Below are positions 16,444-28,109 of a DNA stretch of 64,000 bases, in pieces. Position 1 is the stretch's first letter. Each line of letters starts with the position of its first letter. The DNA is taken from positions 247,467 to 311,466 of the forward strand of contig NZ_BCXG01000005.1 in assembly GCF_001894985.1 (NCBI RefSeq). Reading direction: 5' to 3'. The notes below the pieces were generated by a model. That model was not told the origin of the DNA. It did no database searches and saw nothing but the letters and a program-made list of their open reading frames with translations. Both the position numbers and the translations under genes were made by a program. Origin of the DNA: Rhodococcus tukisamuensis NBRC 100609. Lineage in GTDB: Bacteria > Actinomycetota > Actinomycetes > Mycobacteriales > Mycobacteriaceae.

Positions 16444-17081
16444 CGCGCCGGGTGGTGGGCGTGGACGCCGGCCCGCAGCCGGACGGACTGGATCACGTAG
16501 TCGAGGCCGGTGACGACGGTGAGCAGCACCGCCAGCCCCATCAGCACCGCGCTGGCGGTCGCCCAGCCGTCGGGCAGCGGCAGCAGGTACATGCCGATCG
16601 CGAACGACTGCACCAGCGTCTTCGCCTTGCCGCCGCGGCTGGCCGGGATGACTCCGTGCCGCAGCACCGCGAAGCGCAGCAGCGTGACGCCCAGCTCGCG
16701 GGCCGCGATCACGCCGGTCACCCACCAGCTCAGTTCGCCCAGCATGGACAGGCCCACCAGCGCGGCGCCGATCAGCGCCTTGTCCGCGATCGGGTCGGCG
16801 AGCTTCCCGAAATCGGTGACCAGCCCGTACTTCCGGGCCAGCTGGCCGTCGATCCGATCGGTGATGGCGGCGACCGCGAAGATGACGGTGGCGATGATCC
16901 GCCAGGTCGTCGACTGGCCGTCGTCGACGAACAGGGCCGCCAGGAAGACCGGGACCAGCAGGATCCGCAGCACGGTCAGGATGTTGGCGATGTTGACCAA
17001 CGGCACCGGCTGCTCGTGCGCCGGAACCTCAGATCCGGACGCCACGACACCGTCGGTGGCGTCGTGGGGCTTCGCGGTCAC
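16440..17081 (-). CDS. pgsA: CDP-diacylglycerol-glycerol-3-phosphate 3-phosphatidyltransferase
   Basis: A 213-residue membrane enzyme making phosphatidylglycerol phosphate from CDP-diacylglycerol and glycerol 3-phosphate. The CDP-alcohol phosphotransferase signature D-G-x2-A-R-x8-G-x3-D-x3-D is complete in the stretch starting at DRIDGQLARKYG (near residue 78). Four to six membrane helices follow the family pattern. The GTG at 17081 is taken as start, giving a short Ser/Glu-rich N-terminal extension; the frame is open further 5'. Homologue of Rv2746c (pgsA3). Confidence 0.88.
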   Translation of the reverse strand: MTAKPHDATDGVVASGSEVPAHEQPVPLVNIANILTVLRILLVPVFLAALFVDDGQSTTWRIIATVIFAVAAITDRIDGQLARKYGLVTDFGKLADPIADKALIGAALVGLSMLGELSWWVTGVIAARELGVTLLRFAVLRHGVIPASRGGKAKTLVQSFAIGMYLLPLPDGWATASAVLMGLAVLLTVVTGLDYVIQSVRLRAGVHAHHPAR

Positions 17082-17191
17082 CCGAACACCCGCCCGGTGT
17101 CGGGAAACTCCCCCGCGCCCACGGGGACGTCGAGGCGGGCGAAAGCAGGTCGGAGCGGCACACGGCCCAGAATATCGTTTACCGCGCCGAC

Positions 17192-17197
17192 TAATGT
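17192..17197 (+). promoter_or_regulatory. -10 element for a leaderless argA transcript
   Basis: TAATGT ends seven bases before the argA ATG at 17205, so transcription would begin at or next to the A of the start codon. No Shine-Dalgarno is present. This supports both the chosen start and leaderless translation. Confidence 0.5.
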
Positions 17198-17204
17198 GCA
17201 GCAC

Positions 17205-17729
17205 ATGACTTCAGGCCCCCTCGTTTCCGATCCGGACAAACCTATCGTCCGCCGCGCCCGCACCTCCGACGTCCCGGAGATCAAGCGCCTGATCGACATC
17301 TACGCGGGCCGCATCCTGCTCGAGAAGAACCTCGTCACCCTCTACGAGGCGGTCCAGGAGTTCTGGGTCGTGGAGGTCGACGGCGAGGTGATCGGTTGCG
17401 GCGCACTGCATGTGCTCTGGTCCGACCTCGGCGAGATCCGCACCGTCGCGGTCGACCCGAAGGCCAAGGGCCGCGGCGCCGGGCACCTGGTGGTGGCGCA
17501 GCTGATCGAGGTGGCGCGCCAGCTCGAACTCGAGCGGGTGTTTGTGCTCACCTTCGAGGTCGACTTCTTCGGCAGGCACGGATTCCTGGAGATCGAGGGC
17601 ACGCCGGTCACCGCCGAGGTGTTCGCCGAGATGTGCCGGTCCTACGACACCGGCGTCGCCGAGTTCCTGGACCTGAGCTACGTCAAGCCGAACACGCTCG
17701 GCAACACCCGCCTGCTGCTCACCCTCTGA
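17205..17729 (+). CDS. argA: Amino-acid N-acetyltransferase (ArgA, Rv2747 type)
   Basis: A 174-residue GNAT enzyme, the same length as M. tuberculosis ArgA (Rv2747), which acetylates glutamate (and glutamine) as the first step of arginine synthesis. The core is VVEVDGEVIGCGALHVLW, IRTVAVDPKAKGRGAGHLVV with the acetyl-CoA loop RGAGH near residue 88, and FEVDFFGRHGFLEI. It lacks the amino-acid-kinase domain of the E. coli enzyme. It is divergent from pgsA. Confidence 0.9.
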   Translation: MTSGPLVSDPDKPIVRRARTSDVPEIKRLIDIYAGRILLEKNLVTLYEAVQEFWVVEVDGEVIGCGALHVLWSDLGEIRTVAVDPKAKGRGAGHLVVAQLIEVARQLELERVFVLTFEVDFFGRHGFLEIEGTPVTAEVFAEMCRSYDTGVAEFLDLSYVKPNTLGNTRLLLTL

Positions 17730-17762
17730 CCGGACCGACCCCACCCCGAAAGCGAGACTTCG

Positions 17763-18050
17763 ATGCCCCTGTTCGCCGTCGAGTACACCTATAGCGCCGC
17801 CACGTCCGACCGCCGCGACGAGGTGCGACCGGACCACCGCGGTTGGCTCGCCGAACTCGTCGCCGCCGGCGCCGTGGTCAGCACCGGCCCGTACGCGGAC
17901 GGCAGCGGCGCGCTGATCATCGCGGACGCCGCCGACGAGGCCGCCGTCCGGGAACTGTTCACCCAGGACCCGTTCGCGCGGGCCGGACTCGTCGACTCCG
18001 CCCGCTTCACCGAGTGGACCCCGGTGATGGGCCTGCTCAGCGACCGCTGA
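17763..18050 (+). CDS. YciI-like protein
   Basis: A 95-residue protein of the YciI/YCII fold (dimeric alpha-beta barrel). It starts MPLFAVEYTYS and contains RPDHRGWLAELVAAGAVVSTGPYADG, the histidine-containing helix of the family, and ends in WTPVMGLL. Family members are small, poorly understood enzymes or accessory domains. It follows argA by 33 bp and is probably cotranscribed. A hairpin follows. Confidence 0.82.
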   Translation: MPLFAVEYTYSAATSDRRDEVRPDHRGWLAELVAAGAVVSTGPYADGSGALIIADAADEAAVRELFTQDPFARAGLVDSARFTEWTPVMGLLSDR

Positions 18051-18087
18051 ACCCAGTGGCCCGGAAACACAGCACGCCAGAAACACG

Positions 18088-18127
18088 ACGGCCGGGGCGG
18101 ACCCCTTCCAGGGACCGGCCCGGCCGT
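18088..18127. terminator. Hairpin between convergent yciI-like and terC
   Basis: ACGGCCGGG (18088-18096) pairs with CCCGGCCGT (18119-18127), and the stem continues imperfectly inwards around a CCTTCCAGG loop region. It lies between two converging genes and can serve both directions. Confidence 0.6.
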
Positions 18128-18162
18128 GCGTCGGTGCGGCGCCGGGACGACCGGCGCGGCGG

Positions 18163-19152
18163 TCAGGCCTTCGCGGCGGCGTTGGTGCTGCGGGTCTTGA
18201 GCAGGCTCGCCACGGTCGTGACGATCAGGACGCCGAGGATCACCAGCAGCGACGTCCCGGTGCTGATCTCCGGCACCGCGACGTGCTCGCCGCCGTTGAT
18301 GAACGGCAGCGTGTTCTCGTGCAGCGCGTGCAGCACCAGCTTCACACCGATGAACGCCAGGATGATGGACAGGCCGTAGGACAGGTAGACCAGCCGCTCG
18401 AGCAGCCCGCCGATCAGGAAGTACAGCTGACGCAGGCCCATGAGGGCGAAGGCGTTGGCGGTGAACACGATGTAGGCCTCGCTGGTGAGACCGTAGATCG
18501 CGGGGATCGAGTCCAGCGCGAAGAGCACGTCGGTGAAGCCGATCGCGACCAGCGCCAGCAGCAGCGGGGTGACCACTCGCTTGCCGTCGATCTTGGTGAT
18601 CAGCTTGTCGCCGTCGTACTCGTCGGTGGTCGGCAGGAGCTTCTTGGCGATCCGGATGATCCGGCTCTCGCGTTCCTCCTCGATCTCCGCCTCGTGGCCG
18701 GAGTCCTTGACCAGCTTGATCGCGGTGTAGACCAGGAAGAAGCCGAACAGGTAGAAGACCCAGCTGTATGCGTTGATCGCGGCGGCGCCGACAGCGATGA
18801 AGGCACCGCGCATCACCAGTGCCATCACGATGCCGATGAGCAGCACCTTCTGCTGGTACTCCCGAGGAACCGCGAAGGTCGACATGATGATCACGAAGAC
18901 GAAGAGGTTGTCGACCGACAGGGCCTTCTCGGTCACGTAGCCGGCGAAGTACTCACCGCCGTAGGTCCCGCCCCAGATCCAGATCACCACGACGCCGAAC
19001 AGCAGTGCGATGCCGATGTAGACCGCGGACCAGAACGCGGACTCGCGGAAGGTCGGAGCGTGCGGGGTGCGCACGTGCGCATAGAAGTCGAAGACGAACA
19101 GGCCCAGGATCACCGCACAGGTGATGACCCAGACCAGGGGTGAGATGTGCAT
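18163..19152 (-). CDS. TerC-family integral membrane protein (manganese exporter type)
   Basis: A 329-residue membrane protein with about nine hydrophobic segments. Acidic transmembrane motifs of TerC/Alx proteins are present: EKALSVDNLFVFVIIMSTF near residue 75 and GFTDVLFALDSIPAIYGLT near residue 203. A cytoplasmic loop rich in charge (SGHEAEIEEERESRI) separates the halves. TerC/MntP-like proteins under yybP-ykoY riboswitches export Mn2+, and the leader of this gene has the features of that riboswitch, so manganese efflux is the best reading. Tellurium resistance, the historical label, is less likely to be its main role. Confidence 0.88.
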   Translation of the reverse strand: MHISPLVWVITCAVILGLFVFDFYAHVRTPHAPTFRESAFWSAVYIGIALLFGVVVIWIWGGTYGGEYFAGYVTEKALSVDNLFVFVIIMSTFAVPREYQQKVLLIGIVMALVMRGAFIAVGAAAINAYSWVFYLFGFFLVYTAIKLVKDSGHEAEIEEERESRIIRIAKKLLPTTDEYDGDKLITKIDGKRVVTPLLLALVAIGFTDVLFALDSIPAIYGLTSEAYIVFTANAFALMGLRQLYFLIGGLLERLVYLSYGLSIILAFIGVKLVLHALHENTLPFINGGEHVAVPEISTGTSLLVILGVLIVTTVASLLKTRSTNAAAKA

Positions 19153-19163
19153 TCTCTTACCAT

Positions 19164-19194
19164 CCTCCGGTAGTCATGCTCAAGACACCGGAGG
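19164..19194 (-). promoter_or_regulatory. Shine-Dalgarno-masking hairpin of the terC riboswitch
   Basis: On the coding (minus) strand CCTCCGGT (19187-19194) is perfectly complementary to ACCGGAGG (19164-19171), which contains the Shine-Dalgarno of terC 11 bases before the ATG. The loop is 15 bases with a possible extra GTC/GAC pairing. The same CCTCCGG also closes the first helix of the aptamer, so the two structures exclude one another, the logic of an ON switch at translation. Confidence 0.7.
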
Positions 19195-19296
19195 TCTCTC
19201 CCGCCGACCTAGGTCGACCGGCAACCCCGGACCGGCATCGGAGCCGATCGTGTTGACGGGATTGCCACAGGGGTGGGGATACTCCCCTCCAAGGCG
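19186..19296 (-). ncRNA. yybP-ykoY (Mn2+) riboswitch aptamer, leader of terC
   Basis: The coding strand carries TTGGAGGGGAGTA at the 5' side and GGGAGAGACCTCCGG at the 3' side. UUGGAGG pairs with CCUCCGG to form P1, and the conserved GGAGUA and GAGA segments border it on the inside, as in the yybP-ykoY class that senses manganese. Internal helices (for example GGGGTTGCCGG and GACCTAGGTC) fill the middle. The downstream gene is terC, the usual target. A covariance-model search would settle the identity. Confidence 0.7.
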
Positions 19297-19345
19297 TTTC
19301 ATTCAACCACAAAACGGACACCGGACTTCACACCCGAGGCCGCCG

Positions 19346-22075
19346 TCACTCGTCCTCGGCGGAGGCCTCCGGGTCGCCGCCGCGGATCGACCACATCAGC
19401 CCCTCCAGTTCGTCGGGCTTGATCAGCACGTCGCGGGCCTTGGACCCCTCGGACGGGCCGACCACCCCGCGGGTCTCCATCAGGTCCATCAGGCGCCCCG
19501 CCTTGGCGAAACCCACCCGCAGCTTGCGTTGCAACATCGAGGTGGACCCGAACTGGCTGGTGACCACCAGCTCCACCGCCTGCAGCAACACGTCCATGTC
19601 GCCGCCGATGTCGGGGTCGACGTCCTTCTTGTCCGCCGCCTTCGACGCGGTGACGCCGTCGGTGTACTCGGGATCCGCCTGGGTCTTGGCGAAGTCGACG
19701 ATTGCGGAGATCTCTTCGTCGGTGATGAACGCGCCCTGCAGCCGGGTCGGCTTGCCGGCGCCCATCGGCAGGAACAGCGCGTCGCCCATGCCGATCAGCT
19801 TCTCCGCGCCCGGCTGGTCCAGGATGACCCGCGAGTCGGTCAGTGACGACGTCGCGAAGGCCAGCCGCGAGGGCACGTTGGTCTTGATCAGGCCGGTCAC
19901 CACGTCCACCGAGGGGCGCTGGGTGGCCAGCACCAGGTGGATGCCCGCGGCCCGGGCCTTCTGGGTGATCCGCACGATCGCCTCTTCGACGTCGCGCGGG
20001 GCGGTCATCATGAGGTCGGCGAGCTCGTCCACGATCGCGAGGATGTACGGGTACGGCCGGTAGACACGCTCGCTGCCCAGCGGCGCCGTGATCTCCCCGG
20101 ACCGGACCTTCTTGTTGAAGTCGTCGACGTGCCGGACCTTGTTGGCCTGCATGTCCTGGTAGCGCTGCTCCATCTCCTCGACCAACCACGCCAACGCCGC
20201 CGCGGCCTTCTTCGGCTGGGTGATGATCGGCGTGATCAGGTGCGGGATGCCCTCGTACGGGGTCAGCTCCACCATCTTCGGGTCGATCAGGATCATCCGG
20301 ACCTCGTCCGGGGTGGCGCGGGCCAGCAGCGAGACCAGCATCGAGTTCACGAAGCTCGACTTACCGGAACCGGTGGAGCCGGCCACCAGCAGGTGCGGCA
20401 TCTTCGCCAGGTTGGCGCTGACGAAGTTGCCCTCGATGTCCTTGCCCAGGCCGATCACCAGCGGGTGGTGGTCCTTGCGGGTGGACGGCGCGGCGAGCAC
20501 GTCGGCGAGCCGGACCATCTCGCGGTCCGTGTTGGGCACCTCGATGCCGACCGCGGACTTGCCGGGGATCGGGGCGAGCAGGCGCACGTTGTCGGTCGCG
20601 ACGGCGTACGCGATGTTGCGGGCCAGCGCGGTGATCTTCTCGACCTTGACGCCGGGGCCGAGCTCCACCTCGTAGCGGGTGACCGTCGGGCCGCGGGTGA
20701 AACCGGTGACGGCCGCGTCGATCTTGAACTGGTCGAGCACCTCGGTGATGGCCTCGATCATCGCGTCGTTCGCTGCGCTGCCGGTCTTCGGCGGGTCGCC
20801 CTCGATCAGCAGGTCGGTCGGCGGCAGCGTGTAGTCGCCCTCGATGACGCGGTCGGCGACCGTCATCTCCGGCTCGTCGTCCTCCGGTTCCGGCGCGGGC
20901 CGCGGCTTCGGGGGCGTCGGCGCCACCTTCGGCGCCGGACGCGGGCGCACCGCGGCCGGGGCAGGCGCGATCGGCGCCGCCGCGATGACCTCGGTGAAGG
21001 CGTCGTCCGCGGTCTCCTCGACCGGGTAGTTGCCGGCCGGCGGGGCGGCTGCCGCGTCGTCGACGGGGTAGCCGTCGGCGTCGAACAGCTCCGGGTCGTA
21101 GTCCGCGGGGTCCTTGCGGGAGCGCGGGTGCCGGCGGGTCGGCCGCAGGGTGCGCAGGTCGTCGAGGTCGTCGTGCCCGTAGTCGACGTCCTCCCCGTCG
21201 GTGTCGTGGGTCTCGTCGTCGTACGGTTCGTACTCGTCGCCGTGGTGGTGGCCCGTACCCAACATGGTGCGCAGCCGTTCCGGGACCTCCCGGATGGTGG
21301 TCCCGGTGATGAGCAGGACACCGAAGCCCAGCGCGAGCAGCAGCAACGGGACGGACAACCACATGGTCAGGCCGTCGGTCAGCGGGCCGCCGACGACGTA
21401 CCCGACGAAGCCGGCGCCCTCCGCACGACCCGACGCGTCGGTCGGGGTACCTCTGATGACGTGGTAGATCCCGAGCAGGGGCAGCCCGATCAGCAGCGAC
21501 CCGAGCACCAGTCGCGGCCGCACCTCGGGCTTGGGCTCGGTGCGCATCAACGCCACCGCGACCCCGATGCCGACGAGCGGCAGCACCGCGCCGGCGCCGC
21601 CGAACAGTGCCCGGACCCCCGTCTCGATCCAGCCGCCGACCGGTCCCCCGGCCGCGAACCACATGGCGGCGGCGATGACGACGCTGACCGCGATCAGGCC
21701 GAGCGCGATGCCGTCGCGGCGGTGGCCGTGCTCGATGTCGGCGGCTTTGCCGACGGTGCGGGTGGTGGCACCGACACCGCGGGCGACCATGGTCCAGCCG
21801 CTGCTCAGGCCGCTCCCGACCACCTGCAGAGGTCCGCGGGCGGACTTCGACGAGGGCTTGCGAGCGGTGGCGTTGCTGCGCGTGGTGCGCGGCGCGGTCG
21901 GCTTGCGCGGGGTGGTGACGGTCTTGGTGGTGCGACCACCGGACCGGGGCTTCGCTCCCCCGCCCCGCGTCGAGCCGGCCCTCGACGACGCAGACCCCGA
22001 CGATCCTCGCGGCGCTGTGGCGCGCCCTGAGGTCGTCGGGGTCTGCGTGGATCGGGTGCCGGTCTTACCTGCCAT
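19346..22075 (-). CDS. ftsK: DNA translocase FtsK/SpoIIIE
   Basis: A 909-residue septal DNA pump. The first 85 residues are a basic Thr/Ser/Arg-rich tail, followed by four membrane helices (about residues 115-270), an acidic and Pro/Ala-rich linker (about 285-430) and the RecA-like motor. Walker A is VAGSTGSGKSSFV near residue 580, and AIVDELADLMMTAPRDVEEAI carries Walker B. The C-terminal gamma domain (SMLQRKLRVGFAKAGRLMDLME) reads KOPS-like sites and activates XerCD. The ATG at 22075 (MAGKTGTRS) is chosen; the open frame runs 16 residues further. Homologue of Rv2748c. Confidence 0.95.
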   Translation of the reverse strand: MAGKTGTRSTQTPTTSGRATAPRGSSGSASSRAGSTRGGGAKPRSGGRTTKTVTTPRKPTAPRTTRSNATARKPSSKSARGPLQVVGSGLSSGWTMVARGVGATTRTVGKAADIEHGHRRDGIALGLIAVSVVIAAAMWFAAGGPVGGWIETGVRALFGGAGAVLPLVGIGVAVALMRTEPKPEVRPRLVLGSLLIGLPLLGIYHVIRGTPTDASGRAEGAGFVGYVVGGPLTDGLTMWLSVPLLLLALGFGVLLITGTTIREVPERLRTMLGTGHHHGDEYEPYDDETHDTDGEDVDYGHDDLDDLRTLRPTRRHPRSRKDPADYDPELFDADGYPVDDAAAAPPAGNYPVEETADDAFTEVIAAAPIAPAPAAVRPRPAPKVAPTPPKPRPAPEPEDDEPEMTVADRVIEGDYTLPPTDLLIEGDPPKTGSAANDAMIEAITEVLDQFKIDAAVTGFTRGPTVTRYEVELGPGVKVEKITALARNIAYAVATDNVRLLAPIPGKSAVGIEVPNTDREMVRLADVLAAPSTRKDHHPLVIGLGKDIEGNFVSANLAKMPHLLVAGSTGSGKSSFVNSMLVSLLARATPDEVRMILIDPKMVELTPYEGIPHLITPIITQPKKAAAALAWLVEEMEQRYQDMQANKVRHVDDFNKKVRSGEITAPLGSERVYRPYPYILAIVDELADLMMTAPRDVEEAIVRITQKARAAGIHLVLATQRPSVDVVTGLIKTNVPSRLAFATSSLTDSRVILDQPGAEKLIGMGDALFLPMGAGKPTRLQGAFITDEEISAIVDFAKTQADPEYTDGVTASKAADKKDVDPDIGGDMDVLLQAVELVVTSQFGSTSMLQRKLRVGFAKAGRLMDLMETRGVVGPSEGSKARDVLIKPDELEGLMWSIRGGDPEASAEDE

Positions 22076-22169
22076 GCCTGTCAGGTTAGTCGCTCCGGCC
22101 CCATCGGGACCATTCCGCAACACGAGTAACAGGCGTGCCGCGCTCCGACCAGCGGTTCGAACGTCTGTG

Positions 22170-25907
<3,738 letters not shown>

Positions 25908-26039
25908 CGCACACCCTTCCTCGGCCCACGCCCACCGGGCCACTTCCGCTCTGCCCACCGGGCTCCACCCAACCGCACCATAGTCCCCACCAGCCTCGAC
26001 GGGCGGGCGAGTCTGCTCATTCGCCATCCACTGTTTGCC

Positions 26040-26067
26040 TTGACGGTGTATCAACTGGGTGTACATA
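26040..26067 (+). promoter_or_regulatory. Putative SigA-type promoter of the secreted phosphatase
   Basis: TTGACG (26040-26045), a 16-base spacer and TACATA (26062-26067) resemble a housekeeping promoter. They lie 56 bp before the phosphatase start in the 216-bp gap divergent from thyX. The -10 lacks the usual final T. Confidence 0.4.
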
Positions 26068-26123
26068 GCGTCAGCCGAAGCCGCAGCCGCGGATCGGTAT
26101 CCGTTCTCGAGATGGAGCGCCAT

Positions 26124-26933
26124 ATGTCCCACACCCCTACCCGCTTGCGCGTCGTACGCGCGGCAGCCGCGCTCACCGCCGGCGCCGCACTCTTCGTCGG
26201 CGGACCCGCCGGCGTCGCCCTGGCCGCCCCGCCCGCGGTCGTCGCGGCGGCCACCGACCACTCACTGCACCTCGAGGGCGCCCCGAACGCCCGCGACGTG
26301 GGTGGCTACGAAACCGTCGACGGCAAGACCGTCAGGACCAACACGGTCTTCCGCACGGACGCGCTCGACAAGCTGACCCCGGCCGACCTCGCCAAGCTGG
26401 AGGGCTGGAACGTCAAGGTGGTCGACGACCTGCGCACGGTGTACGAGCGAGCCCTGCAGCCGGACAAGTTGCCCGCGGGCGCCACGTCGAACTGGTACGA
26501 CGTGCTTGGCCAGGCACCCATCACCACGGCATTGGACCTCCAGTCCGCATACGTCGCCTTCATCGACGCCCCCGGCGCCAGCGAGGCGTTCGCCTCGGTG
26601 CTGCGTGACATCCGCGAAACCGACGGCACGGTGCTGTACCACTGCAGCGCCGGCAAGGACCGGACCGGCTGGACCACCGCGGTGCTGTTGACGATCCTCG
26701 GCGTGGACCGGGCCACCGTGAATGCGGACTACATGCTGACGAACGAGTACGTCGACGACAGCGGTTCCAGCATCTCCGGCAGCCTGATGGGCGGCGGAGT
26801 GAAGCAGGAGTGGCTGGACACCTCGTTTGCCACCGCCGAGGCGAAGTACGGCAGCTTCGACAACTACGTGCACCAAGGGCTCGGGTTGACCGACAACGAC
26901 ATCGCAGCCCTGAAGGCCAAGCTGCTCGTCTGA
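26124..26933 (+). CDS. Secreted tyrosine-protein phosphatase (PtpB-like)
   Basis: A 269-residue protein with an N-terminal signal peptide ([19 protein letters not shown], cleavage likely after GVALA). The mature part starts [17 protein letters not shown], the substrate-recognition segment of the PtpB group, and holds the phosphatase loop [14 protein letters not shown] near residue 175 (C-x5-R with K-D, as in M. tuberculosis PtpB, a secreted dual-specificity/lipid phosphatase). LTNEYVDDS and the C-terminal [14 protein letters not shown] match the family. It should hydrolyse phosphate esters outside the membrane. The ATG at 26124 has GGAG upstream; an ATG at 26112 is less likely. Confidence 0.85.
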   Translation: MSHTPTRLRVVRAAAALTAGAALFVGGPAGVALAAPPAVVAAATDHSLHLEGAPNARDVGGYETVDGKTVRTNTVFRTDALDKLTPADLAKLEGWNVKVVDDLRTVYERALQPDKLPAGATSNWYDVLGQAPITTALDLQSAYVAFIDAPGASEAFASVLRDIRETDGTVLYHCSAGKDRTGWTTAVLLTILGVDRATVNADYMLTNEYVDDSGSSISGSLMGGGVKQEWLDTSFATAEAKYGSFDNYVHQGLGLTDNDIAALKAKLLV

Positions 26934-26943
26934 CATCGCCCTC

Positions 26944-27000
26944 GGTCAGTGTGACGTCACAAGACGGTTGACTGACGTCATCTGTGACGTCACACTGACC
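26944..27000. promoter_or_regulatory. Triple TGACGTCA palindromic operator upstream of the HicB-like gene
   Basis: Two 18-bp arms, GGTCAGTGTGACGTCACA (26944-26961) and TGTGACGTCACACTGACC (26983-27000), form a perfect inverted repeat. Each arm contains the palindrome TGTGACGTCACA, and the 21-bp spacer contains a third core, TGACGTCA (26973-26980). The centres are 21 and 12 bp apart. The array ends two bases before the ATG at 27003, so it must overlap the promoter and start. A ribbon-helix-helix protein is encoded directly after it, making autoregulation likely. Confidence 0.75.
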
Positions 27001-27002
27001 GC

Positions 27003-27485
27003 ATGAACCTCTCGGACTACACCCAGACGCTGCGTACCGACCTGATCGCCGCGGCGGCGCTCGGTGACGAGAACACCCGCCGGATCGCCGAGGCCCTCGC
27101 CGGCGCCGCCGAGAACTCGGCCCGGCTGATGCTGCTGGCCGCCCTGTCCGACCTCGCGACCGAGGTGTCGGCCGAACTCGGCGACCGCACCGTGCACGTG
27201 AGGTTCGACGGCACCGACGCCGCCGTCGAGATCACCCGCCCCGCCACCGCCGACACCGGCGCACCCGACGACGCGGGCCCGGAGGGCGGCAGCGGGACCG
27301 GACCCACCTTCGACGACGTGACGGGGGACATCTCCCGGGTGACCCTGCGACTGGTCGAGCAGATGAAGGCCCGCGCCGAGGACGCCGCCGCCCAGAACGG
27401 GATGTCGCTGAACTCCTGGGTCGGGCAGGCCGTACAGGGCGCGCTGCGCGACCAGACCCGCAAGGGCCGGCACAGCGACCGGTGA
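27003..27485 (+). CDS. HicB-like ribbon-helix-helix protein
   Basis: A 160-residue protein. The N-terminal part (MNLSDYTQTLRTDLIAAAAL, then helical and AELGDRTVHVRFDGTDAAVEI) resembles a family often labelled HicB-type antitoxin in actinobacteria. The C-terminal 45 residues (ISRVTLRLVEQMKARAEDAA, QNGMSLNSWVGQAVQGAL) form a ribbon-helix-helix DNA-binding domain: a strand, then two helices with the N-S-W turn. No HicA toxin gene is beside it; the next gene is an SRPBCC protein. There is no Shine-Dalgarno, so a leaderless mRNA is likely. It probably represses its own promoter through the adjacent operator. Confidence 0.75.
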   Translation: MNLSDYTQTLRTDLIAAAALGDENTRRIAEALAGAAENSARLMLLAALSDLATEVSAELGDRTVHVRFDGTDAAVEITRPATADTGAPDDAGPEGGSGTGPTFDDVTGDISRVTLRLVEQMKARAEDAAAQNGMSLNSWVGQAVQGALRDQTRKGRHSDR

Positions 27486-27592
27486 TTCCCGGGGACCGTC
27501 GGTCCCCCGACCGCGAACAGTGGAGTGGTCTAATGACGCCACGCTCGAGCACCATTCGACCCGTTCGCAATCACAGATATGGGGTAGACCCG

Positions 27593-28027
27593 ATGGCCGT
27601 GTCCGGAAGCAAGGAATTCGACATCAAGGCCGATCCGGCCACCGTCATGGCCGCGATCGTGGCGGTCGACCGACTCGGCGAGTGGTCCTCGGCCCACAAG
27701 TCGGTCACGATCGAGAGCACCTACCCCGACGGTCGTCCGCACCGCGTCCGGATGGTCGTCTCCGTCGTGGGCATCAGCGACGAGCAGGTCGTGGACTACG
27801 CGTGGGACGGCGAGAACCACATGTCCTGGACCCTCGTCGAGAGTGGTCAGCAGAACAAGCAGGACGGCTCCTACACACTGACGCCGATCGACGGCGGCAC
27901 CCGGGTCAAGTTCGAGCTGACCATCGACCCGAAGATCCCGCTGCCCGGCTTCATCGTCAAGAAGGCGCAGAAGACGGCGATCGACACCGCCTCCAAGGGC
28001 CTGACGAAGTTCTCCGAGAGCTTCTGA
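27593..28027 (+). CDS. SRPBCC (START-like) family protein
   Basis: A 144-residue protein of the polyketide-cyclase/SRPBCC fold. It begins MAVSGSKEFDIKADPATVMAAIV and shows the beta-rich hydrophobic-ligand cavity pattern (RLGEWSSAHKSVTIES, GENHMSWTLVESG, GGTRVKFELTIDP) with the long C-terminal helix ASKGLTKFSESF. Such proteins bind lipids or other hydrophobic ligands; mycobacterial TB18.5-like proteins are similar. The ATG at 27593 is the natural start. It lies 107 bp after the HicB-like gene. Confidence 0.75.
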   Translation: MAVSGSKEFDIKADPATVMAAIVAVDRLGEWSSAHKSVTIESTYPDGRPHRVRMVVSVVGISDEQVVDYAWDGENHMSWTLVESGQQNKQDGSYTLTPIDGGTRVKFELTIDPKIPLPGFIVKKAQKTAIDTASKGLTKFSESF

Positions 28028-28109
28028 CGACCCGGCCACGACGCGACGGCGCGAGACCGCCGTCGCGTCGGCCGTCGCGGCCGGCGGCGCGCGGGACTAG
28101 CCTGGTCAC

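Noticed and set aside
19937..22030. A 697-codon plus-strand frame opposite ftsK
   Set aside because: Antisense artefact of high GC3; FtsK motifs on the other strand are complete.
27003..28027. A HicAB toxin-antitoxin pair
   Set aside because: The first gene is HicB-like, but the following gene is an SRPBCC-fold protein, not a HicA toxin, and lies 107 bp away.
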